From an endosymbiont of Galathealinum brachiosum (GTDB taxonomy: Bacteria; Pseudomonadota; Gammaproteobacteria; SZUA-229), in contig QFXC01000013.1 in NCBI GenBank assembly GCA_003349885.1, positions 558,001 to 622,000 on the forward strand: a DNA stretch of 64,000 nucleotides, written 5' to 3'. Made by a program: the position numbers and the translations under genes. The notes beneath the pieces were generated by a model. That model was not told the origin of the DNA and did not search any database. It saw only the letters and a program-made list of their open reading frames with translations. Shown here piece after piece: positions 56,689 through 64,000 of the stretch. How positions within the stretch are numbered: position 1 is the stretch's first letter; each line of letters begins with the position of its first letter.

Positions 56689-57678
56689 ATGAATGCCCTT
56701 GAAATAACCAACTTACAGAAGACATATAAAAATGGTACTCAGGCCCTTAAAGGTGTCGACCTTAAAGTGAAAGAAGGTGATTTTTTTGCCTTGCTTGGTT
56801 CAAATGGAGCAGGAAAATCAACCACAATTGGCATAATATCGGGGTTAGTAAATAAATCAGCCGGTAAAGTAAATATCTTCGGCTTCGATTATGATACTCA
56901 CCAGGCACAGGCTAAATCCTGCATTGGTCTGGTACCTCAGGAGTTTAATTTCAATCAGTTTGAGCGTGTCATTGAGATTCTGGTTAATCAGGCAGGTTAT
57001 TACGGGATTCCCCGTGAGCTTGCCTACCAACGAGCTGAAACTTATCTGAAACAACTGGAATTGTGGGATAAGCGCGATGTAATGGCACGTGAGTTATCCG
57101 GGGGCATGAAACGCCGTTTAATGATAGCTCGAGCCCTGATACATCACCCTAAGCTACTTATCCTTGATGAGCCTACTGCAGGTGTGGATATCGAGATTCG
57201 ACGCTCTATGTGGGATTTTTTACGCAAGATAAATAAGCAGGGAACAACAATTATTCTAACAACTCATTACCTTGAGGAAGCCGAGAGTCTGTGCAAAAAC
57301 ATCGCTATTATTGATCATGGCTACACTATTGAGCATACCAGCATGAAAGCGCTGCTAAGCCAGTTAAATACAGAAACTTTTATACTGTATTTGCAGTCTC
57401 CACTAATAGACACCCGATGCCTGCAAAATAGTGAGTTATCCCCTTTTGAGATTCATACGGTTGATGAAAATACACTGGAAATTAATCTGCATGAGAAATC
57501 TCAGTTAAATGAGTTATTTAAACTACTCACTAATAATAATATTCATATATCAAGTATGCGAAATAAAACCAATCGACTTGAACAGTTATTTATGTGTCTG
57601 GTTGAAAAAAATCGCAATAACCCTGACCTCATTGAAACACTGCAACAAACATCTCATGCAGATAATTTAAGCGGATAA
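56689..57678 (+). CDS. ABC-2 type exporter, ATP-binding protein
   Basis: The 329-residue ATPase has Walker A GSNGAGKST, Q-loop VPQEFNFNQF, signature LSGGMKRRLMIARAL, Walker B LLILDEPTAGVD and switch histidine TTHYLEEAE. After the ATPase domain come about 100 extra residues. The similarity to YadG-type exporters is strong. It works with the next gene, 6 bases downstream. The cargo is unknown. Confidence 0.9.
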   Translation: MNALEITNLQKTYKNGTQALKGVDLKVKEGDFFALLGSNGAGKSTTIGIISGLVNKSAGKVNIFGFDYDTHQAQAKSCIGLVPQEFNFNQFERVIEILVNQAGYYGIPRELAYQRAETYLKQLELWDKRDVMARELSGGMKRRLMIARALIHHPKLLILDEPTAGVDIEIRRSMWDFLRKINKQGTTIILTTHYLEEAESLCKNIAIIDHGYTIEHTSMKALLSQLNTETFILYLQSPLIDTRCLQNSELSPFEIHTVDENTLEINLHEKSQLNELFKLLTNNNIHISSMRNKTNRLEQLFMCLVEKNRNNPDLIETLQQTSHADNLSG

Positions 57679-57684
57679 TTAAAT

Positions 57685-58458
57685 ATGACCTGGGCTGAAA
57701 AATTTAATGCATTAAAAACCATCGTTATCAAAGAGTATCTACGGTTTATTAGAATCTGGATTCAAACTGTATTACCGCCTGCAATAACCACGGCGCTTTA
57801 CTTTGTTATCTTTGGTAATTTAATCGGCTCACAAATCGGTGATATTAATGGGCATAAATATATGGATTATATTGTGCCCGGTCTGATATTAATGGCTGTT
57901 ATTACCAATTCATATGGTAATGTTGTTTCCTCTTTCTACAGTGCCAAATTTCAGAAAAGCATAGAAGAATTACTCGTTTCACCCACACCTAACTACCTGA
58001 TTCTTATTGGTTATGTATTAGGCGGTGTCGCCAGAGGTATAATTGTTGGTATTGTCGTCACACTGGTTGCTATGTATTTTTCTGATATTCGGATACACAG
58101 CTATACTTTAAGTCTGCTCGTTTTTGTATTAACAGCCACACTCTTTTCAATTGCCGGATTAATTAATGCCATATACGCCAACAGCTTTGATGACATTAGT
58201 ATTATTCCTACTTTTGTGCTGACACCGTTAACATATCTGGGCGGTATCTTTTACTCTATCGATATGTTGCCAGATTTCTGGCAAACCGTTTCACTAGCCA
58301 ACCCGATACTTTATATGATCAGTTCATTTCGTTATGGAATGATAGGTTCCAGTGATACTGACCTGACCACTGCTATCATTATAATTATTGGTTTCACACT
58401 CATACTGTTTACTTATGCCATGTATCTGCTTAATCGGGGTATAGGCATTAAGAACTAG
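57685..58458 (+). CDS. ABC-2 type transporter permease
   Basis: This is a 257-residue inner-membrane protein with six hydrophobic helices (for example PAITTALYFVIFGNLIG, YIVPGLILMAVITNSYGN, GIIVGIVVTLVAMYF, LLVFVLTATLFSIAGLINA, IIIIIGFTLILFTYAMYLL). The ABC-2 signature FVLTPLTYLGGIFYSIDMLPDFWQ is present. It resembles YadH and forms an exporter with the upstream ATPase, possibly under the divergent TetR. Confidence 0.9.
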   Translation: MTWAEKFNALKTIVIKEYLRFIRIWIQTVLPPAITTALYFVIFGNLIGSQIGDINGHKYMDYIVPGLILMAVITNSYGNVVSSFYSAKFQKSIEELLVSPTPNYLILIGYVLGGVARGIIVGIVVTLVAMYFSDIRIHSYTLSLLVFVLTATLFSIAGLINAIYANSFDDISIIPTFVLTPLTYLGGIFYSIDMLPDFWQTVSLANPILYMISSFRYGMIGSSDTDLTTAIIIIIGFTLILFTYAMYLLNRGIGIKN

Positions 58459-58589
58459 AAAGCCATAGTCAATTTTGGTCTATTCGTCTATACTCAAAAT
58501 CATTGCTATAGCTGAAAAGGACACGCAAAAGACGCCTCTAGTTAGTTAATGACTAATTTGTTGCTTCATTTTGTTAAAGCTTACTCATA

Positions 58590-61214
58590 TTGAAACCTGA
58601 AAAGACAAATTATTCATTTTCATTCAAGGACTATGCGCTTGCCATTATGGTTCTGATTGGCCTGAACTGTGGTTTCATTGCTATTTCTATATGGATGAGT
58701 CAACAGGATATACAGAGCAAGTTTGCACAACGCACCCAAACCATTCATAACACCTTACTAAACAGACTAAATAATATTGATGTTGCCCTGATCTCACTGG
58801 TTGGGTTAAACCATATTTCGGCCGATAACAAACACGACGATGTTTCTAAATTTTCAACCGACATACTAAATAGTTTTGATTTTGTAGACGCAATTTATAT
58901 TAGTAACAAATCAACCCCTGACAAACAAACAGCTGAATTACACAAAAACTCATATATTATAAACACTGTCGAGCCCTACACAGAATCTACCTCTAAATTA
59001 ATTGGCATTGATTTTAATACTAACGACCGATATTCCTCGGAAATATCAAAAGCCATTTCACTTGGAACAATAGTAAACACAAAACCTGACAATAAGTTAT
59101 TTAAGTCAGATTCACATTATTATTTATTAAAATCCATTTACTCCGGATATTTCAAACCTGCAGCAGAATCATCCAGAATAAATCAGGCTGTTTCTTTAGC
59201 CATAATACAAATAAATGTGAAAAAATTAATTCCTGACTTTGTGACATTTTATGGTGAATTTAATATTGCTATCACTGAAAAAAAATCAGGCTTTATTTCT
59301 GTTGAATCAAAAAAAGAAATTGATATTCCATTCTGGCATACAGACCCTCTTCGCTTTTCGGCGTTATTAAAAATTCACGATAGCAATTTCGAACTAAATA
59401 TATCTAAATTTTTATCCATCGATGAATTTATAAACAAAAAATTGTACACGGCGAGCATTCTATCTTTTAGCATAAGTCTGGTATTTATTCTGCTTTTACA
59501 TAGCCTTAGAAATTCTCAATACAAACAAACAATATCACAGGAAAAGCTTTTCGATCAGCAGGAAAAAGCACGCATCACCCTTACTTCAATTGGTGATGCT
59601 GTAATTTCTACCGACATACATGGAAGAATTGAGTTTATTAATAATGCAGCTGAACAACTATTAGGATATACACTTAATGAAGTTTACGGAAAGGAATTTT
59701 CTCAAACTTTTATTTTAGTTGATGAAATTGATCCTAATTCGATAAAAAAACCGGTTGAATACTGCCTCAATAATCCGGCAACTGGAACCCTGTCTGAAAC
59801 GGCCATGCTACTACACCACAATGGCACCCCTATTTCTATTAATACAAATGCTGCAAGCATACACAACTCTTCGAACCAGCTAACCGGTGTTGTACTCGTT
59901 TTAAGAGACATCAGTAAAGAGAGAAAACTGGTTAGAAAAATAGCCTACCAGGCTACTCATGACGAATTAACAGGATTAACCAATCGGCGTGGGTTTGAAA
60001 CACAATTGCAATATGCTATTGATGATCGACGTAGTGACACCAGTAAATACAGCTTCTGTTACATCGATCTGGATGAATTTAAAGTCGTTAATGATACCTG
60101 TGGACATACTGCAGGCGATGAATTACTTAAACTGATTAGCTCTAAAATTAAAAAACACATTAGAAAAGATGATGTTCTTGCACGCCTGGGTGGAGATGAG
60201 TTTGGTATATTATTAACCAACTGCGATATTAAAGTTGCTGAAAAAATAGCCAACAGCATACGAGAAGAAGTCAAAAAAACTCAGTTCGTCTGGGAGTCAA
60301 AGTTATTCACTGTCGGTGCCAGCATCGGCCTGGTATTTATAGATAAACATACTGAATCTATAACGGATGTTTTAAGTGCTGCCGATTCAGCCTGTTATAT
60401 AGCAAAGGAGAATGGACGCGATTGCGTTCATATCTATACACCTGATGATAAAGCGATTGCAGAACATATTGGTTTAATGCAATGGCCGACACGTATAAGG
60501 TCTGCGCTACAGGATCAGAATTTTGTTCTTTACAAACAACTGATAGTACCGACAAACCCGGATACGACAAAACCAATCACAGAATTTCTTATACGTCTTA
60601 AATCAGATGATGGTGACCTGGTACCACCAATGGCATTCATTCCGGCAGCTGAACGTTATAATTTGATGCATGAAATTGACTGCTGGGTAATAAAACACGC
60701 CATCAATGAAATAGAGTATCTGGCTAATGCAAATATGCTTTACAGCATTAACTTATCTGGTCAATCACTGGGTAAAGCTAACTTATATGAGTATATAGCT
60801 AATAATATTACTCATACAGGAATTAACCCTAATCAACTCTGTTTTGAAATAACAGAAACGGCTGCGATTACCAATCAGGAAGCGGCCTTAACTTTAATTA
60901 CACAACTCAAAAAACTTGGCTGTTCATTTGCTTTGGATGATTTTGGCACAGGCCTTAGCTCTTTCTCATACCTTAAAACACTACCTGTAGATATATTGAA
61001 AATTGATGGCGTATTCATTCGTAATATGGTCACTGATAAGATTGACCAGTCACTGGTTAAAACTATTAATCAAATTGGACATGAACTAAAACTTAAAACA
61101 ATTGCCGAATGGATAGAAACCGAAGAATCTAAAACATTACTGACCGATATGGGCGTTGATTATTTACAAGGTTACTATATAGAAGAGCCTGTCATCGCCA
61201 GTGTATTTTTATAA
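58590..61214 (+). CDS. Membrane PAS-GGDEF-EAL cyclic di-GMP protein
   Basis: The 874-residue protein has membrane helices at about 15-35 and 286-305 enclosing a 250-residue periplasmic sensor region, a PAS domain (about 325-445), GGDEF (534-538, ARLGGDEFGIL) with an RKDD I-site before it, and an EAL-type domain (about 635-865). The EAL motif is EFL (665-667) but the catalytic glutamate remains, and DDFGTGLSSFSYLKTLPVDILKID is complete. It may synthesise and/or break c-di-GMP. The frame starts at a TTG (58590) without a clear ribosome site, so the first residues are uncertain. Confidence 0.88.
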   Translation: MKPEKTNYSFSFKDYALAIMVLIGLNCGFIAISIWMSQQDIQSKFAQRTQTIHNTLLNRLNNIDVALISLVGLNHISADNKHDDVSKFSTDILNSFDFVDAIYISNKSTPDKQTAELHKNSYIINTVEPYTESTSKLIGIDFNTNDRYSSEISKAISLGTIVNTKPDNKLFKSDSHYYLLKSIYSGYFKPAAESSRINQAVSLAIIQINVKKLIPDFVTFYGEFNIAITEKKSGFISVESKKEIDIPFWHTDPLRFSALLKIHDSNFELNISKFLSIDEFINKKLYTASILSFSISLVFILLLHSLRNSQYKQTISQEKLFDQQEKARITLTSIGDAVISTDIHGRIEFINNAAEQLLGYTLNEVYGKEFSQTFILVDEIDPNSIKKPVEYCLNNPATGTLSETAMLLHHNGTPISINTNAASIHNSSNQLTGVVLVLRDISKERKLVRKIAYQATHDELTGLTNRRGFETQLQYAIDDRRSDTSKYSFCYIDLDEFKVVNDTCGHTAGDELLKLISSKIKKHIRKDDVLARLGGDEFGILLTNCDIKVAEKIANSIREEVKKTQFVWESKLFTVGASIGLVFIDKHTESITDVLSAADSACYIAKENGRDCVHIYTPDDKAIAEHIGLMQWPTRIRSALQDQNFVLYKQLIVPTNPDTTKPITEFLIRLKSDDGDLVPPMAFIPAAERYNLMHEIDCWVIKHAINEIEYLANANMLYSINLSGQSLGKANLYEYIANNITHTGINPNQLCFEITETAAITNQEAALTLITQLKKLGCSFALDDFGTGLSSFSYLKTLPVDILKIDGVFIRNMVTDKIDQSLVKTINQIGHELKLKTIAEWIETEESKTLLTDMGVDYLQGYYIEEPVIASVFL

Positions 61215-61269
61215 ACCATATTTATTGAACTACACTTAATCTACTCTATTATTTCAGTGAGAACCCAAA

Positions 61270-62922
61270 ATGAAAGCATCTGATTTATTTGTTAAATGCC
61301 TGGAAGAAGAAGGCATTGAATATATTTATGGCGTACCTGGTGAAGAGAATGCTGATTTTATGATCTCGCTGGAAAAATCAAAAAAAATTCAGTTTGTTTT
61401 ATGTCGCCATGAACAGGGCGCTGCTTTCATGGCCGAAATTTATGGCCGCCTAACAGGAAATCCAGCGGGCTGTTTAGGTACGCTAGGCCCTGGAGCAACC
61501 AACCTTATCACCGGTGTAGCAGATGCCAATATGGATCATGCACCAATGCTGGTACTAACCGGACAGGGTTCATCACAACGATTACACAAAGAGTCACATC
61601 AGGTCATGGACGTGGTAGCAATGTATGCCCCTGTCACTAAGTGGGCAACCAGTGTTTTACATCAGGATAATATTCCTGAAATTATTCGTAAAGCGGTTAG
61701 AGTCGCTCGCTCAGAAAAACCCGGGGCCGTTTTAATAGAACTACCTGAAGATATAGCTAAATTACAGACAACAACGACACCCATTCCACCTCGTCGTTTC
61801 CGTCGACCTGGGCCTGACAATAAGATTATTGATGAAGCTTATGAAATGCTTAAAAAAGCTAAACGCCCTATTATTCTTGCGGGCAATGGCTGTATCAGAC
61901 GTCGCACCAGTAAACAGTTAAGAAAATTCTGTGAAGCTACCGGCATTGGCGTAGTCAGTACATTTATGGGTAAAGGCAGTGTAGATATGGATGCTGATTA
62001 CTGCCTCTACACTATTGGCTTACAGTCCAAAGATGTTGTCGCTTGCGCTGTTGATGCTGCCGATCTGGTTCTGACCCTGGGTTATGACATGGTTGAATAT
62101 CACCCTAACCTGTGGAATAAGGATGGAAATAAAAACATTATTCATGCCGATTTTTATCCTGCAGAAATAGATGCACACTACCATCCGGAAGTTGAATTAA
62201 TTGGTGATATGGCACAAACCATCACCATGTTACTGGATCGAGCAGAACAAGATGGTGGCTTAAGCTTTGACCTGTCACAACAAAAAGCAACACGTGAACA
62301 AATGCATGATGAATTGGCTATGTATAAGGATGATGATGCCAATGATGTATTAAAACCTCAGAAAGTTTTATGGGATGCACGTGAGGTGATGGGACCACAT
62401 GACATTATGTTGTCAGATGTCGGTGCACATAAAATGTGGGTAGCAAGACATTATCAATGCCATGAACCCAACACCTGCTTAATCCCGAATGGTTTCTGCT
62501 CTATGGGTTTCGCATTACCAGGAGCAATTGCCGCTTCGATGGTGCACCCGGATAGACGCATTTTAGCTGTTTGTGGTGATGCTGGCTTTATGATGAATGT
62601 GCAGGAAATGGAAACAGCCAGACGTTTAAATGTTAAATGCACTGTCATGGTATGGGAAGACAATGAATATGGTTTAATTGCCTGGAAACAGCAAAGTCAG
62701 TTTGGTAAACATACTGACCTCGCATTTGGTAATCCCAACTGGATGCAACTCGCTGAAGCATTTGGCTGGAATGGACATAAAGTAACAAAATCATCTGAAA
62801 TTAAAAACACGCTTGAGACGGCACTAAATGAAGACGGCCCAAGCCTGGTACTTATACCTATTGATTATCGTGAAAACATGATACTCACAGAACGTTTAGG
62901 TGATATAGCCTGCCCAATTTAA
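61270..62922 (+). CDS. Acetolactate-synthase-like ThDP-dependent enzyme
   Basis: This 550-residue thiamine diphosphate enzyme has the three-domain form. The N-terminal Pyr domain has GVPGEENADFM and the catalytic glutamate in CRHEQGAAFMAEIYGR, plus GPGATNLITGVADAN. A central domain follows. The C-terminal PP domain has the metal motif GDAGFMMNVQEMETARRLNVKCTVMVWEDNEYG. It resembles catabolic acetolactate synthase and related ThDP enzymes. No small regulatory subunit follows; instead an aldehyde dehydrogenase gene starts 127 bases later, suggesting a catabolic path. The substrate is not assigned. Confidence 0.82.
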   Translation: MKASDLFVKCLEEEGIEYIYGVPGEENADFMISLEKSKKIQFVLCRHEQGAAFMAEIYGRLTGNPAGCLGTLGPGATNLITGVADANMDHAPMLVLTGQGSSQRLHKESHQVMDVVAMYAPVTKWATSVLHQDNIPEIIRKAVRVARSEKPGAVLIELPEDIAKLQTTTTPIPPRRFRRPGPDNKIIDEAYEMLKKAKRPIILAGNGCIRRRTSKQLRKFCEATGIGVVSTFMGKGSVDMDADYCLYTIGLQSKDVVACAVDAADLVLTLGYDMVEYHPNLWNKDGNKNIIHADFYPAEIDAHYHPEVELIGDMAQTITMLLDRAEQDGGLSFDLSQQKATREQMHDELAMYKDDDANDVLKPQKVLWDAREVMGPHDIMLSDVGAHKMWVARHYQCHEPNTCLIPNGFCSMGFALPGAIAASMVHPDRRILAVCGDAGFMMNVQEMETARRLNVKCTVMVWEDNEYGLIAWKQQSQFGKHTDLAFGNPNWMQLAEAFGWNGHKVTKSSEIKNTLETALNEDGPSLVLIPIDYRENMILTERLGDIACPI

Positions 62923-63049
62923 GGTATAAATTTTTATCTAGTATCGTATCGTCAGCTGAAGAGCTAACTCCTACAAACAATGATTTTTGTAGATATAATC
63001 TTTAGTTAGTAATGATATATAAAATTCATAAATATATAAGGTTTTACAG

Positions 63050-64000
63050 ATGGCTTCGCACTACCAAAATATGATAACCGGTAACATAAAAGCTAGTGGA
63101 AAGCTGGATGTTACCGCACCCTATGATGGTCAGTTAATTGCGACTGTTGATAAAGTCGATAAAAACGCTATTGACCATGCGCTTAATATTGCCAGTGATT
63201 TATATAATGACCGATCAAAATGGTTAAGTGCTGATAAACGTATCGAAATACTCACACGCTTATCTGCTTTAATGGAAGATAACGCTGAACGTTTAATTCT
63301 AATCTCTGCTCAGGAAGGCGGTAAACCTTTAAACGACACAAAAGTAGAAATGGCTCGTGCCATTGACGGTATTAACAACTGCATAGAGTGTATTCGTAAT
63401 AATCATGGTGAAGAGATCCCCATGGGCCTTAATGCAGCATCTATGAATAGGTTAGCTTTTACATCACATGAACCTATTGGCGTTGTGGTTGCGGTTAGCG
63501 CGTTTAACCACCCTATTAATTTAATCGTTCATCAGGTTGGCCCTGCAGTAGCTTCAGGATGCCCTGTAATAATTAAACCCGCAGATGATACTCCTCTTTC
63601 ATGTTATGAATTAGTAAAACTTTTTCACCAGGCCGGTTTACCTGAAGAATGGGCACAAGTTGTAAGCCCAGAAAGTCACGATGTCGCTGAAGCCCTGGTA
63701 ACTGATTCAAGAGTGGGTTTCTTTAGTTTTATTGGCAGCGCCAGAGTCGGATGGATGCTGCGATCAAAACTAGCTCCCGGTGCAAGGTGCGCATTAGAAC
63801 ACGGAGGCGTAGCACCTGTTATTGTAGCCGCTGATGCCGATCTGCAAAGCGCCTTACCTATGCTTGCAAAAGGTGGTTTTTATCATGCAGGACAAGTTTG
63901 CGTATCTGTACAACGTGTATTTGTAGAAAAAGCGATTGCTCGTCAAGTGGCTGAAAAAATAGCCGAACTCGGTAATAAAATGACTGTTGGTGACCCTACA
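63050..64000 (+). CDS. Aldehyde dehydrogenase family protein (3' end outside window)
   Basis: The frame runs from ATG 63050 (ATAAGG ribosome site about 8 bases upstream) to the right edge with no stop, so the gene is truncated by the window. The first 317 residues show VTAPYDGQLIATVDKVD, PIGVVVAVSAFNHPINLIVHQVGPAVASGCPVIIKPADDTPLS, FIGSARVGW, the catalytic glutamate in LEHGGVAPV and the catalytic cysteine in HAGQVCVS. It is an NAD(P)-dependent aldehyde oxidation enzyme. It lies downstream of the ThDP enzyme, which may produce its aldehyde substrate. Confidence 0.9.
   Translation, partial: MASHYQNMITGNIKASGKLDVTAPYDGQLIATVDKVDKNAIDHALNIASDLYNDRSKWLSADKRIEILTRLSALMEDNAERLILISAQEGGKPLNDTKVEMARAIDGINNCIECIRNNHGEEIPMGLNAASMNRLAFTSHEPIGVVVAVSAFNHPINLIVHQVGPAVASGCPVIIKPADDTPLSCYELVKLFHQAGLPEEWAQVVSPESHDVAEALVTDSRVGFFSFIGSARVGWMLRSKLAPGARCALEHGGVAPVIVAADADLQSALPMLAKGGFYHAGQVCVSVQRVFVEKAIARQVAEKIAELGNKMTVGDPT

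Overview
The window reads as chromosome of a moderately AT-rich gammaproteobacterium (about 40% GC by eye). The supporting markers are dusB-fis, rnfABCDGE-nth, bolA, an FNR with a CxxCx5C cluster, ampD-ampE, Rep helicase, Kdo transferase and Kdo kinase, DUF1841 and single-chain MetH. The set fits a free-living or aquatic non-enteric lineage; I cannot name the genus. No tRNA, rRNA, transposase, integrase or CRISPR array was seen.
Layout. 0-6 kb: end of a SpoVR gene, then leftward glutamate dehydrogenase, a DEAD-box helicase with a structured leader, and a zinc carboxypeptidase-like/GCS2 ligase pair. 6-15 kb: outer-membrane protein, MurU/AmgK and AmpD/AmpE (peptidoglycan recycling) interleaved with an NAD-binding protein, a diguanylate cyclase, Rep and a histidine phosphatase. 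15-20 kb: GGDEF-EAL protein and thiC behind a TPP riboswitch. 20-25 kb: PIMT-like methyltransferase, TolC, LpxL-like acyltransferase, WaaA, TfoX C-terminal protein, GNAT and a hemerythrin. 25-30 kb: an accessory-looking stretch with a phage-polyvalent-like protein, orphans and a broken gene, then kdkA and an AT-rich gap with DnaA boxes. 30-36 kb: DUF3179, a desaturase and metH. 36-44 kb, all rightward: bpt, a candidate FNR-dependent small RNA, bolA, fnr, a cNMP-domain protein, dusB-fis, purH, purD and a zinc-ribbon/pilin-like protein. 45-52 kb: rnfABCDGE-nth-DUF1841, with the rnfA start region duplicated in tandem. 52-55.4 kb: an HvfA-like Cys-repeat precursor, a glutamate-synthase-like FMN protein, an HvfX/DoxX protein and an HMA-fold-like small protein. 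55.4-64 kb: a hypothetical, TetR with a candidate operator, an ABC-2 exporter, a GGDEF-EAL protein, an acetolactate-synthase-like ThDP enzyme and a truncated aldehyde dehydrogenase.
How the genes work together. Themes are cell-wall recycling, LPS core assembly, c-di-GMP signalling (three proteins), redox control and low-potential electron transfer (FNR, Rnf), and possible copper handling (HvfA/HvfX).
The strongest candidates for something undescribed are: (1) a ~190-nt intergenic RNA at about 37083-37275 with a perfect FNR palindrome at -41.5, two anti-Shine-Dalgarno-like repeats and an intrinsic terminator, close upstream of fnr itself; (2) an HvfA-like RiPP precursor separated from the usual HvfB/HvfC genes and followed by a GltB-like FMN protein; (3) the 78-bp duplication that makes an upstream ORF overlapping the rnfA start; and (4) the stand-alone 551-residue phage-polyvalent-like protein.
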